DNA of 64,000 nt from Tabrizicola thermarum (GCF_003574395.1 NZ_QMJY01000082.1:1-64000); one strand, 5' to 3'; positions 18,175-27,142 are shown, counted from the first letter of the stretch. Translations and numbers: made by a program. Notes: generated by a model from the sequence alone, not told the origin.

Positions 18175-19749
18175 TTAGCCCGGCACCCAGACTCTGGCTG
18201 CTCCGTCGGGTTTCAGGATCGTGAAACTGCCCGCGGGCAAGGTCTGCCACTTGCCCTCTGCGCCCCCCGGCCAGATCACCCGCACCTCGGCCGATTGCGC
18301 GGCGCCAAGGCCGAAATGCAGCCAGCCGACCGACCCCGAGACATGTCCGCCGCCCGAGGTGATCTCGTGCCGTTCGACCCTATCGCCGCGCCGGATCTCG
18401 ATCACGGCACCGATGCCATCCCGGTTGGGCCCCTCCTGGGACAGGCGAACCTGCACCCAGCCGCCCAGGTCTTCGCTCGTCTGACGCCAGACTTCGGCTT
18501 TGGTCCAGCGGTTCACGACCACAAGGTCCAGCTTGCCGTCGAGGTTCAGGTCCACGACCTGCGCCCCCCGCGCGATGCCCATGCTTGCCACGCCCGCGCG
18601 GTCGCCGGCCTCGACGAAGGTGCCGTCGGGTTGACCCAGCAGCAGATTGTTCGGGTCGTTCATGGCAAAGTCCGGCATCCTGGCCACATTGCCCTTGGCC
18701 ACGAACAGGTCCTGCACGCCGTCGTTGTTCACATCGGCGAACTGCGGATGCCAGGCGGTCGAGGGCTTCACGTCGCCCCCGGTATAGGGTTTGTGCGCTG
18801 TCGCGCCGGATTTGAAGGCGATGTCGGCAAAATCGGGTTTGCCCGAGGCGGGGTCCTTCAGCACCTGCAACTTGTTGTCGGCCATCGAGGTCAGGAAGTA
18901 GTCCGGATACCCGTCCAGGTTCACATCCGCGCTGGCGATTCCCATCCCCCAGATGCGCAGCCGCTTCCAGCCGTCTTCGGCCTCGGTGTAAAGCCGCGGC
19001 GGCTGGCCCGGCTCCAGATGCCACATCTGTTCCTGCCCGCCCTTGTAATATTCGCGGTCGTTCGAGACGCGCAGGGATGGGTGTCCCGAGCGGTTCCAGT
19101 CGGTGAACAGCATCGACAGGGCGCAGAAGGACGGGGTCAGCGGGATCGGCGCGGCGAAGCGGTTCCCCTCCGGTCGATGCAGCCAGTTGTCGGTGCAGGA
19201 CCCCCAGGGAAAGGCCTCTTCCTTGCGGTCGATGTAGTTGCCGATGGCCAGCGTCGGCCAGGTCTGCCCCGTTTCCCAGATCGCGGCAAAGGCGGTGGAC
19301 CAGGCATCGCCGCCGTCGAAACCCCAGGCTGCGTTCGCGGGCTCGAACCGGCAGTCGCCCAGCCCGCGCAGCAGCCGGTTCTCGCCCTGGCGCAGCAGCA
19401 CAAGGTCCATCACCCCGTCGCTGTCGATGTCCAAAGGATAGGCGCCCAGCACGGCGTCCAGCGTTACCGCATCGGTCTTCTCGAAGGCCAGCGCACCGCC
19501 CCTGTGGCTGCGGTTGAGATAGAGCGCCGACGGCCCAGCCCCGCCAGACAGGAAGACCTCGGGAAAGCCGTCGCCGGAACAGTCGAAGGTCGCAACCCCG
19601 CCACCGACCATGTAGTCCCAGTCGCCCTGATAGACCGTGTCCAGCCCGGCAGTTGCGGTTTCCTCGGTAAAAACCGGGACCGCAGGTTCCGCCCATGCCG
19701 GGGTCAGGACGCAGAGCAGCGGGGCGGCAAGCCGCAAGGCGGCCCTCAT
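18175..19749 (-). CDS. secreted CRTAC1-type FG-GAP/VCBS repeat protein with UnbV/ASPIC tail
   Basis: 524 residues with a signal peptide (MRAALRLAAPLLCVLTPAWA). Repeated Asp-rich calcium-binding blades (DIDSDGVMDLVLL, DVNLDGYPDYFL, DVNNDGVQDLFVA, DLNLDGKLDLVVV) predict a beta-propeller. The C-terminus (GIGAVIEIRRGDRVERHEITSGGGHVSGS...LHFGLG) is the ASPIC/UnbV module. Its start overlaps the stop of the haloperoxidase gene by 4 nt, so the two are made together and probably act together outside the cytoplasm. Role beyond that unknown. Confidence 0.85.
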   Translation of the reverse strand: MRAALRLAAPLLCVLTPAWAEPAVPVFTEETATAGLDTVYQGDWDYMVGGGVATFDCSGDGFPEVFLSGGAGPSALYLNRSHRGGALAFEKTDAVTLDAVLGAYPLDIDSDGVMDLVLLRQGENRLLRGLGDCRFEPANAAWGFDGGDAWSTAFAAIWETGQTWPTLAIGNYIDRKEEAFPWGSCTDNWLHRPEGNRFAAPIPLTPSFCALSMLFTDWNRSGHPSLRVSNDREYYKGGQEQMWHLEPGQPPRLYTEAEDGWKRLRIWGMGIASADVNLDGYPDYFLTSMADNKLQVLKDPASGKPDFADIAFKSGATAHKPYTGGDVKPSTAWHPQFADVNNDGVQDLFVAKGNVARMPDFAMNDPNNLLLGQPDGTFVEAGDRAGVASMGIARGAQVVDLNLDGKLDLVVVNRWTKAEVWRQTSEDLGGWVQVRLSQEGPNRDGIGAVIEIRRGDRVERHEITSGGGHVSGSVGWLHFGLGAAQSAEVRVIWPGGAEGKWQTLPAGSFTILKPDGAARVWVPG

Positions 19750-21050
19750 GCGAAGGTCTTCAGCCGCGCGGCATGGGCACCGATGCAGCGGCCCTGCACC
19801 AGCCCCTGTTCGTTGCCGAACCGGTAGTGGATGCCGCCGTAAAGCCTTGAGATCGCGGCTTCCTCGGCCGCCTCATGGAAACTTGCGAACCGGCGCACGG
19901 CCAGACCGTCATCGGCATGGGTGGCGTCCTCGAAGGCGAAGTCCTCGCCGAAAAAGGCCGTCAGCGCCACTGCGGCTGCGCCGGACTGCACCGAGTGGCC
20001 CGAGGGATATTCCGGGAAGGGTGGGGTAATCAGCAGAGTCTCCCAGTTCGGGTCGATGTAGCGCTTGATGTAGGTGACGGGACGGACGAGGTTCCAGCGG
20101 TATTTCTCGGCCCAGCAGCCGATGAAGCCGTCGGCGATGGCCACGCCCAGCACCGCCAGCGCCGCCGCCGTGCGCTCGGCGGGCATCCGGTCGCGCTCGG
20201 CGATCTGCAGGACGATGCTGACCCAGTGGCCGGGCGGGGTGGGCGACAGCATCGGGTCGTCCGACCAGAAGCGCGCGATCTCGATCTGCTCGGCGGTCAG
20301 CGATTTCGAGACCTCGTAAACCTCCATCGCCGCCGCATGGAAGGCGCTGCCCGGCTCGGTCGAGAAGTCGGGATGCGCGGGAATGGTGCAGGCTGCGGTC
20401 GAGGGCATGGCGAAGGGCCTGTTGGCCCCCCAGTTCGGCAGCAACGGCGCCTGCTGGATGCGGATGTCGCTGGTGGGCACCCAGTCCTTCGGGTTTTCGC
20501 CGAAAGTGTAGTCATAGGGAAAGCCAAGGTTTTCCACCACGGCCCCGCCGTCGGACAGCGACCAGTTCCAGACGTGATCTGCGATGGCCACCCCATGCGC
20601 GCGGCTTTTGGCGGCAAGCTCGGGCGGCAAGTCCGCGTCGATCCGTTCGGCCAGCCTGCGCACCATCGCCTGCATGGCACCCTGGCCCGAGGGCCCGGTG
20701 TTGCCGAAGTAATCGGCCATCGCCTTGCCCAGAGCCGCATCCAGCACGGCGGCAGGGTCGAGCCCCGGCGCGGGGGCGGGCAGGGCGGTCAGGCCGTTCA
20801 GCTGTCCGGCCAGCGTGACGGGTCCGGGGATCAGCCCGACATGCGATTCATGCGCGATGATGCCGACATAGGCAAAGGCGCGGGCGGCCACCGGCGGAGA
20901 ATAGGTCGCGGTGTGACGGACCAGTTCCAGCACCAGCCGATACCAGTCAAGCAGAGCGGTGCGGCACAGGTCGGCCCGGTCGGCGGCAAGCGCGGGTGTA
21001 GCCAGAAAGGCCCCGGTCAGGGCCAGGAAACCACGACGGTCAAGGGGCAT
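19746..21050 (-). CDS. vanadium-dependent haloperoxidase / PAP2-superfamily protein, Tat-exported
   Basis: 434 residues. N-terminus MPLDRRGFLALTGAFLATPALA is a twin-arginine signal peptide. The C-terminal third carries all three signatures of the vanadate/phosphate pocket: K-x6-R-P (KYRWNLVRP), PSGH, and S-R-x5-H (SRLYGGIHYRF). These contain the Lys, two Arg, Ser-Gly-His and apical His known in vanadium chloro- and bromoperoxidases. A lipid phosphatase role shares the fold, but the long N-terminal helical part fits haloperoxidase-like proteins better. First gene of a two-gene operon with the CRTAC1-type protein. Confidence 0.82.
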   Translation of the reverse strand: MPLDRRGFLALTGAFLATPALAADRADLCRTALLDWYRLVLELVRHTATYSPPVAARAFAYVGIIAHESHVGLIPGPVTLAGQLNGLTALPAPAPGLDPAAVLDAALGKAMADYFGNTGPSGQGAMQAMVRRLAERIDADLPPELAAKSRAHGVAIADHVWNWSLSDGGAVVENLGFPYDYTFGENPKDWVPTSDIRIQQAPLLPNWGANRPFAMPSTAACTIPAHPDFSTEPGSAFHAAAMEVYEVSKSLTAEQIEIARFWSDDPMLSPTPPGHWVSIVLQIAERDRMPAERTAAALAVLGVAIADGFIGCWAEKYRWNLVRPVTYIKRYIDPNWETLLITPPFPEYPSGHSVQSGAAAVALTAFFGEDFAFEDATHADDGLAVRRFASFHEAAEEAAISRLYGGIHYRFGNEQGLVQGRCIGAHAARLKTFA

Positions 21051-21120
21051 CTGCTGTCCTCCTCCCAGAGCCGCATTGTTATGGCAAGGCCATTGCGCGC
21101 CGACAAGCGGCTTGCGCGGC

Positions 21121-22494
21121 TCAGCCCCGGCCCGTCAGCCAGTTTCCCAGTGCCGCCAGTTTCGATGGGCCCGCACCCGGCCGGTCCTCGCGCCGGTCGG
21201 CGGCGTTCAGAAGCGCATACATCCCGTGCACCCCCAGCCAGCGGAAGGGTTCCGGCTCCCAGTCACGGACCTTGCGGTTGACCCAGGGCAGATGCGTCAG
21301 ATCGGTGTCGCGCCCAAGGGCGAGGTCGGCCAGCGTCCGCCCCGCCAGGTTCGAGGTCGAAACCCCCACCCCCACATAGCCCCCCGCCCAGCCCAGCCCC
21401 GTGACGGGATCGAGGCCCACCGTCGCGCACCAGTCGCGCGGCACGCCCAGGACGCCGCACCAGGCATGGTCGATCCGCGCCTCCCTTGCGGCGGGGAAAT
21501 GCCGGTGCAGGATCGCCGTCAGCCGCCGGATCGTCTCGGGGTCGGGCGCGCCATTGGTGTCAAGGTTCGAGCCGAAACGGTAGGGTACCCCCCGCGCGCC
21601 CACGGTGATCCGGCCCTCGCGCGTGCGCTGGCAATAGCAGTAAGCGTTGGCGAAATCCCCCACGATTTCATGGCCCTGCCAGCCGATCTTCTCCCAGACT
21701 TCCGGCGGCAGCGGCTCGGTCGCGATCTGGGCCGAATTCATCGGCAGCCATTCCCGCCTGTGCCCCGGCAGGCCCGCGGTGAAGCCTTCGGTGCAGCGCA
21801 GGATGACAGGGGCCTCGACCCTGCCGCGGTCGGTCGTCACCAGCCCCGGCTCATAGCCCGTGACGGTGGTGCCCTCGACGATCCGCACTCCGGCGCGTTC
21901 GACCGCCCGTGCCAGGCCGCGCACCAGTTTCGCGGGCTGGACCCGGGCCACGTTCGTCACCACCATCGCCCCCAGCGCCCCGGGAATGCGGATGCGGGCC
22001 TCCAGGTCGCGGGCCGACATCTCGAACACCCGATCCTCTTCGCCCCAGTGCCGGCGATGCGCGATCTCGGCCCGCATCCGTCCGACCTGTGCCGGCTTTG
22101 TCGCCACCATCAGCTCGTCCGTACGCTGGAGGTCGGCGTCGATGCCTTCAGCTTCCGCCACCCGGATCACCTCGTCCACGGTGCCGTTCATCGCCTCGAC
22201 CATCGCGCGCACAGCGTGTTCCGACGAGGTCTGAAGATACCTCGCATGGTTCCAGGCGAAGCCGCCCGTCAACCAGCCGCCGTTCCGGCCACTGGCGCCG
22301 AAGCCCGCGAATTCCTTCTCGATCACCAGGACATCCAGCGCGGGCTGCGCCTGCTTCAGATACCAGGCAGTCCAGAGCCCCGTATACCCCGCCCCGATGA
22401 TCGCCACATCCGCCGTCGTGTCCCCCGCGAGCGGCGCGCGACGGTAGGGCAGGCCGATATCGGCATACCAGAAAGAGACATCGCCGATCCGCAT
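21121..22494 (-). CDS. FAD-dependent amine oxidase, DAO/PuuB family
   Basis: 457 residues from ATG 22494, which has GGGG 5-8 nt upstream. Rossmann start DVAIIGAGYTGLWTAWYLK, then the GASGRNGGW signature of the gamma-glutamylputrescine oxidase/D-amino-acid oxidase group, and the C-terminal FAD loop GLGWAGGYVGVGVSTSNLAGRTLADL. Likely oxidises an amine or N-methyl amino acid to an imine with O2 or an electron acceptor. The substrate is not readable. Divergent from the dimethylformamidase-like gene across 115 bp, which may share control. Confidence 0.82.
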   Translation of the reverse strand: MRIGDVSFWYADIGLPYRRAPLAGDTTADVAIIGAGYTGLWTAWYLKQAQPALDVLVIEKEFAGFGASGRNGGWLTGGFAWNHARYLQTSSEHAVRAMVEAMNGTVDEVIRVAEAEGIDADLQRTDELMVATKPAQVGRMRAEIAHRRHWGEEDRVFEMSARDLEARIRIPGALGAMVVTNVARVQPAKLVRGLARAVERAGVRIVEGTTVTGYEPGLVTTDRGRVEAPVILRCTEGFTAGLPGHRREWLPMNSAQIATEPLPPEVWEKIGWQGHEIVGDFANAYCYCQRTREGRITVGARGVPYRFGSNLDTNGAPDPETIRRLTAILHRHFPAAREARIDHAWCGVLGVPRDWCATVGLDPVTGLGWAGGYVGVGVSTSNLAGRTLADLALGRDTDLTHLPWVNRKVRDWEPEPFRWLGVHGMYALLNAADRREDRPGAGPSKLAALGNWLTGRG

Positions 22495-22609
22495 GGTTAC
22501 CCCTGTTTTCGGCCAAGGGGCCACAGGCCGGGGCGCATTTCAAGGCAAATGGCCGTTGCTTTCGGCCCTCTGCCCCCCGATGCTGCCCGAAAACCACGGG
22601 AAGGCACGG

Positions 22610-24193
22610 ATGCAGGGCTTCTTCGTCCCCGGCCCCTACGACGACGGCGACCCCGTCACCGGGCATTATTACGAGACCGCCTCCGCCGACCCCGCGCGCC
22701 CTCAGGTCTGGGGCTACACCGCCGCGCTCTCCTATCGCCCGGGCCAGACGCTGCGCCTGCACGCCATGTCCTCCGCAGGGCAGGCGCGGCTCAGCATCGC
22801 CCGGGACGGGCGGACGCCCGTCACCGTCCTTGACACCACGATCCCGACGACCTTTGCCCCCACGCCCGCCGACTGCTCGGTCAAGGGCTGCGGCTGGCCA
22901 GTCGCCTTCGAACAGGCGATCCCGGACCACTGGCCCAGCGGGGTCTATACCGTGACGCTCGCGGTCGAGGGCCATGTCTCGCAAGGCATGTTCGTGCTGA
23001 AACCCGCCCGTCCCGCGGCGAAGCTCGCCCTCCTCCTCGCCACCGGCACCTGGTGCGCCTACAACGACTGGGGCGGGTCGAACCATTATCAGGGCCTCTG
23101 CGGCCCCGGCGGGGGCGATTTCGCGGCCGAGGTCAGCCTGCATCGCCCCTGGGCCACCGGCTTCGTCCGCTGGCCCAAGGACGCGCCGCGCATCCCGCAC
23201 GCCTCGCCCTTGCTCTCGCGCCCCCGCTATCCGCACATGGACCATGCCCGGGCAAACGGCCTCTCGAAGAAATACGCCTCCTCCGGCTGGGCCGCCTTTG
23301 AACGCCCCTTCGCCCTTTGGGCCGAAGAGCAGGGCATCGCACTGGATTACCTGACCCAGCACGACTTCCACGCCGACCCCGACTTGCTGAAAGGCTATGG
23401 CCGGGCCGTGATCGTCGGCCACGACGAATACTGGACCTGGGAGATGCGCGACCACCTCGACGCCTGGATCGACGCGGGCGGCCAGCTGGCCCGCTTCGGC
23501 GGCAATTTCTTCTGGCAGACGCGGCTTTCGGCCGACCTTCTGACCCAGACCTGCCACAAGTCCCGCGCCGAGGCCGAGGACCCGCTTGCCGCCACGGACC
23601 GGATCACCAGCTACTGGGACCACCCCCGCACCCGCCGCCCGGCCGTGGCCACGATGGGCCTGACCGGCAGCATGGGCGTCTATGCCGGCTGGAGCCGCTG
23701 CGCCGCCCATGGCTCGGGCGGCTTCACGATCTATCGCCCCGACCACTGGTCGCTGGCGGGCACGGGCCTTGGCTACGGCGATGTCCTTGGCGCGGCGTCG
23801 AAAATCTTCGGCTACGAGGTGGACGGGATCGACTACGAGATCCGCAAGGGCCTGCCTTACCCCGCGCACGACACCGGGCTTGAGGGCGAGTTGACCATCG
23901 TTGCCCTGTCGCCTGCCACCACGCTTGCCCATCATACCGGGCGGCACGACATGGATCACTTCATCGGCACGCTCGACGCCGAGGAGGTCGCCCGGACGAT
24001 CCACGGCGCGGTCACACCCGAAACCCTGGGCCTTGCCAGCCGGGGCAACGGCTGCATGGCGGAATACCGGCGGGGCGGGGGGGCGGTGTTCAACGCCGCC
24101 AGCTGCGAATGGGTCGCGGGCCTGATCGCACGGGAGCGGCCGGTCGAGGTGGTCACGCGCAACCTCCTTCTGGGCGACTGGGGGGGCAGTTGA
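22610..24193 (+). CDS. N,N-dimethylformamidase beta-subunit-like protein
   Basis: 527 residues from ATG 22610, chosen because GGGAAGG lies 5 nt upstream; the frame is open from 22493. The middle segment (VIVGHDEYWTWEMRDHLDAWIDAGGQLARFGGNFFWQTRL) is characteristic of the large-subunit C-terminal domain of dimethylformamidase, with a glutamine-amidotransferase-like layout. No small (alpha) subunit is adjacent, so an amidase acting on dimethylformamide itself is not established. Possibly an amidohydrolase of related small amides. Confidence 0.75.
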   Translation: MQGFFVPGPYDDGDPVTGHYYETASADPARPQVWGYTAALSYRPGQTLRLHAMSSAGQARLSIARDGRTPVTVLDTTIPTTFAPTPADCSVKGCGWPVAFEQAIPDHWPSGVYTVTLAVEGHVSQGMFVLKPARPAAKLALLLATGTWCAYNDWGGSNHYQGLCGPGGGDFAAEVSLHRPWATGFVRWPKDAPRIPHASPLLSRPRYPHMDHARANGLSKKYASSGWAAFERPFALWAEEQGIALDYLTQHDFHADPDLLKGYGRAVIVGHDEYWTWEMRDHLDAWIDAGGQLARFGGNFFWQTRLSADLLTQTCHKSRAEAEDPLAATDRITSYWDHPRTRRPAVATMGLTGSMGVYAGWSRCAAHGSGGFTIYRPDHWSLAGTGLGYGDVLGAASKIFGYEVDGIDYEIRKGLPYPAHDTGLEGELTIVALSPATTLAHHTGRHDMDHFIGTLDAEEVARTIHGAVTPETLGLASRGNGCMAEYRRGGGAVFNAASCEWVAGLIARERPVEVVTRNLLLGDWGGS

Positions 24194-24238
24194 GCAATCC
24201 CCTTTCCGCGAAGCGCATCATCGGCTAGGCCTTGCGCC

Positions 24239-24853
24239 ATGTTGAGCCTGTCGAACCTTGCCGTTGCCCGAGGCGGCGTGACCGTCCTGCGCGGCCTGAC
24301 GCTGACCGTGGCCCCCGGCGAGGCGCTGATCTTGCGCGGGCCGAACGGATCGGGCAAGACGACGCTGCTGCGCACGCTGGCCGGCCTGCAGCCGCCCGCC
24401 GAGGGGACTTGCGACCTGCCCGCAGACAGCGTGGCCTACGCCGCTCATGCCGACGGGCTGAAATCGACGCTGACGGTCAGCGAAAACCTGAGCTTCTGGT
24501 CGCGCATCTACGGCGGCCCCGCCATCGACCCTGCGCTTCGGGCGCTGGACCTGACGCCGCTGACCCGCCGCCGGGCCGGAGAGCTTTCTGCGGGCCAGAA
24601 ACGCCGTCTCGGCCTTGCGCGCCTGCTGGTCACCGGCCGCCCGGTCTGGCTGCTGGACGAACCCACCGTCAGCCTCGACGTCGCCTCGGTTGCGATGTTC
24701 GCCGATGCCGTCCGTGGCCATCTTGCGACGGGAGGGCTGGCCGTCATCGCCACCCATGTCGACCTCGGCCTGCCCGAGGCGAGGGTTCTCGACCTCGGCC
24801 CCTACCGCGCGCGGGTGATCCAGAGCACCGGCTTCGACGAGGCTTTCACATGA
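24239..24853 (+). CDS. ccmA: haem exporter ATP-binding protein CcmA
   Basis: 204-residue ABC ATPase with Walker [10 protein letters not shown], signature LSAGQKRR (the CcmA form), Walker [13 protein letters not shown] and a switch His. It powers haem delivery or release from CcmE in cytochrome c maturation system I, with CcmB, C and D in the inner membrane. First gene of ccmABCDG; ccmE, F and H are not in this window. Confidence 0.93.
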   Translation: MLSLSNLAVARGGVTVLRGLTLTVAPGEALILRGPNGSGKTTLLRTLAGLQPPAEGTCDLPADSVAYAAHADGLKSTLTVSENLSFWSRIYGGPAIDPALRALDLTPLTRRRAGELSAGQKRRLGLARLLVTGRPVWLLDEPTVSLDVASVAMFADAVRGHLATGGLAVIATHVDLGLPEARVLDLGPYRARVIQSTGFDEAFT

Positions 24854-24880
24854 TGCGTCGCGCCCGGGCCAGCCGTCGGA

Positions 24881-24915
24881 GCCTCCGGCGGGAGTATTTC
24901 GGAAAAGGGCAAATG
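24881..24915 (+). repeat. short dispersed motif, copy A (between ccmA and ccmB)
   Basis: Begins GCCTCCGGCGGGAGTATTT. A second copy at 61769-61803 begins GCCTCCGGCGGGGATATTT and shares the same order of a CCTCCGGCGGG block, TATTT and a purine-rich tail. Copy A fills the space between ccmA and ccmB and ends just before the GGGGGA ribosome binding site of ccmB. Confidence 0.5.
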
Positions 24916-24926
24916 CGGGGGATGGC

Positions 24927-25583
24927 ATGAAGGCGCTCCTCCTGCGCGATCTGAGGCTTGCCTTCCGCTCGGGCGGTGGCTTCGGGCTTGGGCTTGCCTT
25001 CTTCTTCCTTCTTTCCGTCCTTGTCCCCCTGGGCGTCGGGCCCGAGGGCGGCACACTTTCCCGCATCGCGCCCGGCATTCTCTGGGTGGGTGCCTTGCTC
25101 GCCTGCCTTCTCTCGCTCGACCGCATCTTCGCGCTGGACCATGAGGACGGCTCGCTGGACCTTCTGGCCACCGCGCCGATCCCGCTGGAGGCCGTGGTGG
25201 CGGTGAAGGCGCTGGCCCACTGGATCGTCACGGGCCTGCCTCTGACCCTGATCGCCCCCGGCCTCGCCATCTTCCTGAACCTGCCGCCTGCGGGCTACCC
25301 CTGGCTGGTCCTGAGCCTTCTCCTCGGCACTCCGGCGCTGTCGATCATCGGGGCCTTCGGGGCCGCCCTGACCGTGGGCCTGCGCCGGGGCGGTCTGCTT
25401 CTCAGCCTTCTGGTCCTGCCGCTTTATGTGCCGACCCTGATCTTCGGGGGAGAGGTCGTGCGTCGGGGGGCCGAGCACATGGCGCTGGCGACACCGCTTG
25501 CGCTGCTGGCCGCGATCAGCCTGGGCGCGGCGGCGCTGCTTCCCTTTGCGGCCGCCAGCGCGATCCGCGTCAATTTGCGCTGA
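24927..25583 (+). CDS. ccmB: haem exporter permease CcmB
   Basis: 218-residue integral membrane protein with about six hydrophobic helices and the CcmB landmark FALDHEDGSLDLLATAPIPLEAVVAVKALAHW. It is the membrane partner of CcmA in cytochrome c maturation. ATG 24927 has GGGGGA 5 nt upstream. The space from ccmA is occupied by a short dispersed motif. Confidence 0.93.
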   Translation: MKALLLRDLRLAFRSGGGFGLGLAFFFLLSVLVPLGVGPEGGTLSRIAPGILWVGALLACLLSLDRIFALDHEDGSLDLLATAPIPLEAVVAVKALAHWIVTGLPLTLIAPGLAIFLNLPPAGYPWLVLSLLLGTPALSIIGAFGAALTVGLRRGGLLLSLLVLPLYVPTLIFGGEVVRRGAEHMALATPLALLAAISLGAAALLPFAAASAIRVNLR

Positions 25584-25638
25584 TGTCTCGCGCGATGGTG
25601 TGTTGAGCGGGACCCGCGAACAGGATAGGCAACGCCCC

Positions 25639-26367
25639 ATGTCGATCTGGGAATATGCGAACCCGAAGAAGTTCATGGCACTCTCGGCCCGGGCCTTGCC
25701 CTGGGCGGTGGGGTTGACCCTGGTGCTGCTGGTCACGGGCCTGGTCTGGGGCTTCTTCTTCACGCCGGACGATTACAAGCAGGGCTCGACCGTCAAGATC
25801 ATCTACCTGCATGTCCCCTCGGCCATGATGGCGATCAATGCCTGGGTGATGATGCTTGTGACCTCGCTGATCTGGATCGTCCGCCGTCACCATGTCAGCG
25901 CCCTGGCCGCCAAGGCCGCCGCCCCCGTGGGCCTCACCTTCACCCTGATCGCACTGGTGACGGGCGCGCTCTGGGGGCAGCCGATGTGGGGCACCTGGTG
26001 GGCCTGGGACCCGCGGCTGACCTCGTTCCTGATCCTGACCCTGTTCTATTTCGGCTACATGGCGCTCTGGGCCGCGATCGAGGACCCCGACACGGCGGCC
26101 GACCTCACCTCGATCCTGTGTCTGGTGGGCTCGGTCTTCGCGCTGCTCAGCCGCTATGCGGTCCTGTTCTGGAACCAGGGGCTGCACCAGGGGGCGTCGC
26201 TCAGCCTGGACAAGAAGGAGAACGTGTCGGACGTCTTCTGGCTGCCCCTGGTGATCTGCATCGCCGGCTTCGTCCTCTTGTTCGTGACGATGGTCCTGCT
26301 GCGCACCCGGACGGAAATCCGCGCGCGGCGGTTGAAGGCGCTTCTGGCGCGGGAGAGGGTGGCATGA
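25639..26367 (+). CDS. ccmC: haem handling membrane protein CcmC
   Basis: 242 residues from ATG 25639, six membrane helices and the tryptophan-rich haem-binding motif WGTWWAWDPRLTSFLIL facing the periplasm, flanked by His residues. It loads haem onto CcmE. The frame is open upstream through ccmB, but the conserved N-terminus (MSIWEYANPKKF) starts here. Its stop overlaps ccmD by 4 nt. Confidence 0.96.
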   Translation: MSIWEYANPKKFMALSARALPWAVGLTLVLLVTGLVWGFFFTPDDYKQGSTVKIIYLHVPSAMMAINAWVMMLVTSLIWIVRRHHVSALAAKAAAPVGLTFTLIALVTGALWGQPMWGTWWAWDPRLTSFLILTLFYFGYMALWAAIEDPDTAADLTSILCLVGSVFALLSRYAVLFWNQGLHQGASLSLDKKENVSDVFWLPLVICIAGFVLLFVTMVLLRTRTEIRARRLKALLARERVA

Positions 26368-26525
26368 TGCCGGATCTCGGGAAATATGCGGTCGCGGTGC
26401 TGGGGTCCTACCTGGCGACGGCGCTGCTGATCGCGGCGCTGGTGGCGCTGACCCTGTGGCAGTCGGCCCGGATGAAGCGCGCCCTTTCCGAGGTCGAGGC
26501 GCGGCAGGGGAAGTCGGATGGCTAG
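26364..26525 (+). CDS. ccmD: CcmD, small haem exporter subunit
   Basis: 53 residues: a short N-terminus, one membrane helix (YAVAVLGSYLATALLIAALVALTLW in essence) and a basic, Glu-containing cytoplasmic tail. Size, position between ccmC and ccmG, and topology identify it. ATG overlaps the ccmC stop (ATGA); its own stop overlaps the ccmG start by 8 nt, so the genes are translationally coupled. Confidence 0.85.
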   Translation: MMPDLGKYAVAVLGSYLATALLIAALVALTLWQSARMKRALSEVEARQGKSDG

Positions 26526-27057
26526 ATGGCTGATGGTGCTGCCCCCGGTCCTGTTCGCGGGGCTGGCGGGGCTGTTCTACGCGGGGATGTACCGCGACAA
26601 TCCGGGAGAGCTGCAATCCGTCTTCGTCGGCAGGCAGGCCCCGGTGCTGCCCGCGACGGCGTTGCCCGGCATTCCCGGACTGACCGGGGCCGATCTGCGG
26701 ACGGGCGAGGTGACGGTGGTCAACTTCTGGGCCACCTGGTGCCCGCCGTGCCGGGCCGAGCATCCCGTCCTGAAGGAAATGGCCGCACGCGGTATCCGCG
26801 TCGCCGGGGTCAACATCATGGACGACGACGCGAAGGCGGCGGCCTACCTTGCCGAGGAGGGCAACCCCTTCATCGGCGTCGCGACCGATCCGCAGGGACG
26901 CAACCGGGTGGAATGGGGGGTCACCGCCCCGCCCGAGACCTTCATCGTGGGCGGTGACGGGACCGTCCTGTTCCGCTTTGTCGGCCCCCTGGTCGGGACC
27001 GATTACGAGACCCGGTTCAAGCCGGAGCTGGAGAAGGCACTGAAGGCGGGCGGGTGA
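26518..27057 (+). CDS. ccmG: thiol:disulfide interchange protein CcmG/DsbE
   Basis: 179 residues with an N-terminal membrane anchor and a periplasmic thioredoxin fold: WCPPC active site in VNFWATWCPPCRAEHP and the cis-proline loop GVTAPPETFIV. It keeps apocytochrome c cysteines reduced for haem attachment. Last gene of the ccmABCDG cluster; repeat copy R2 follows 11 nt later. Confidence 0.95.
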   Translation: MARWLMVLPPVLFAGLAGLFYAGMYRDNPGELQSVFVGRQAPVLPATALPGIPGLTGADLRTGEVTVVNFWATWCPPCRAEHPVLKEMAARGIRVAGVNIMDDDAKAAAYLAEEGNPFIGVATDPQGRNRVEWGVTAPPETFIVGGDGTVLFRFVGPLVGTDYETRFKPELEKALKAGG

Positions 27058-27068
27058 GCGCCCACTGA

Positions 27069-27142
27069 CTGCCCACGCCGGGCAGATTTTCCGCGCCAAT
27101 GAAATCAAGGGTTTGGCTGTGGGCGTTCGGGATCGGTTAACC
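27069..27142 (+). repeat. dispersed hairpin-plus-core repeat, copy R2
   Basis: Hairpin CTGCCC-ACGCC-GGGCAG (27069-27085) followed by ATTTT, then after a 15-nt gap the core beginning GAAATCAAGGGTTTGGCTGT and ending GATCGGTTAACC (27101-27142). It lies directly behind ccmG, so the hairpin could also end that transcript. Best preserved of the five copies. Confidence 0.65.
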
